A DNA stretch of 5,029 nucleotides from Micrococcales bacterium (lineage in GTDB: Bacteria > Actinomycetota > Actinomycetes > S36-B12 > UBA5976): NCBI GenBank assembly GCA_024640585.1, contig JAHEEQ010000100.1, positions 1-5,029 of the forward strand, written 5' to 3'. The notes under the pieces are model-generated. The model was not told the origin of the DNA. It was given only the letters and a program-made list of their open reading frames with translations, and did no database searches. The position numbers and the translations under genes are program-made. The first letter of the stretch is position 1, and each line of letters begins with the position of its first letter. Positions 4,863-5,029 of the stretch are shown here, piece by piece.

Positions 4863-5029
4863 TCGTACAGCTTCAGTCCTTTGTCATTGTCTGCATCTAC
4901 ATACAAGATCGCGTGCTTAAGTCCTTTATTTACAAGGTAATTAATGGCCTCAACGGACAACGCTCGCGCAATACCTTTGCCGGAGTGATCTGGATGAGTT
5001 CCCACTACATATAGCTCGCCAACAGGGTC
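4844..5029 (-). CDS. mshD: GNAT acetyltransferase, mycothiol synthase (MshD)-like, C-terminal part
   Basis: On the minus strand an open frame enters from the right edge and ends at TAG (4846-4844), giving 61 residues; the start lies outside the window. Seen: GELYVVGTHP, then HSGKGIARAL, the acetyl-CoA pyrophosphate loop of GNAT motif A, then LYVDADN and LYDSLGF of motif B. The combination GE(V/L)YVVG...G(K/R)G...RAL...LYVDADN...LY..LGF closely matches my memory of MshD, which acetylates the cysteine of Cys-GlcN-Ins in the last step of mycothiol synthesis. Another GNAT such as RimI remains possible without the N-terminal half. It stops right after LGFN, whereas MshD proteins usually continue by 10-20 residues with a last beta-strand. 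It converges with the protease gene. Confidence 0.72.
   Translation of the reverse strand, partial: DPVGELYVVGTHPDHSGKGIARALSVEAINYLVNKGLKHAILYVDADNDKGLKLYDSLGFN

Noticed and set aside
4848..5029. Region after the protease as non-coding DNA
   Set aside because: The minus strand is open throughout and encodes clear GNAT motifs; it lacks only a start codon within the window.

Overview
The window looks like part of a compact, streamlined actinobacterial chromosome. The evidence is: a mycothiol-synthase-like acetyltransferase at the right edge (mycothiol is an actinobacterial thiol), a TANNNT promoter placed for leaderless transcription, almost no intergenic DNA, and by eye a base composition near or slightly below 50% G+C, low for the phylum. 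Secreted proteins with Pro-Thr linkers and small Lys/Cys modules of the type seen here are, from memory, common in freshwater Actinobacteria of the order Nanopelagicales (acI: Planktophila, Nanopelagicus). That placement is inference, not proof.

Left part (1-1069): the 3' end of a PfkB-family sugar kinase, most like fructokinase, whose stop overlaps the start of an aldose 1-epimerase-like gene (TAATG). The pair reads as the end of a sugar-use operon: the epimerase equilibrates sugar anomers and the kinase phosphorylates the sugar.

Middle (1100-2449): a complete class III PLP aminotransferase of the glutamate-1-semialdehyde-aminomutase-like group. The fold residues are intact but the active-site loops are unusual, so the substrate is unknown. 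It seems to have its own promoter (TAGAAT), exactly placed for a leaderless mRNA.

Right part (2491-4847): two secreted proteins encoded 11 bases apart and probably co-transcribed. The first is a predicted five-bladed beta-propeller with a Pro-Thr linker and a C-terminal Lys/Cys module. The second has an N-terminal Lys/Cys module, a long Pro-Thr linker and a gluzincin-type zinc metalloprotease domain (HEYTH plus a downstream Glu). The two are mirror images in layout, and each mature protein has exactly four cysteines, one CX5C pair and one CX15C pair. This undescribed-looking pair is the most interesting part of the window.

Right edge (4844-5029, minus strand): the C-terminal end of a GNAT acetyltransferase resembling MshD. 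It converges on the protease gene so tightly that both stop codons lie in one palindromic CTAG. No RNA genes, CRISPR arrays, insertion sequences or convincing intrinsic terminators were seen, and no stretch over 300 bases lacks a gene.
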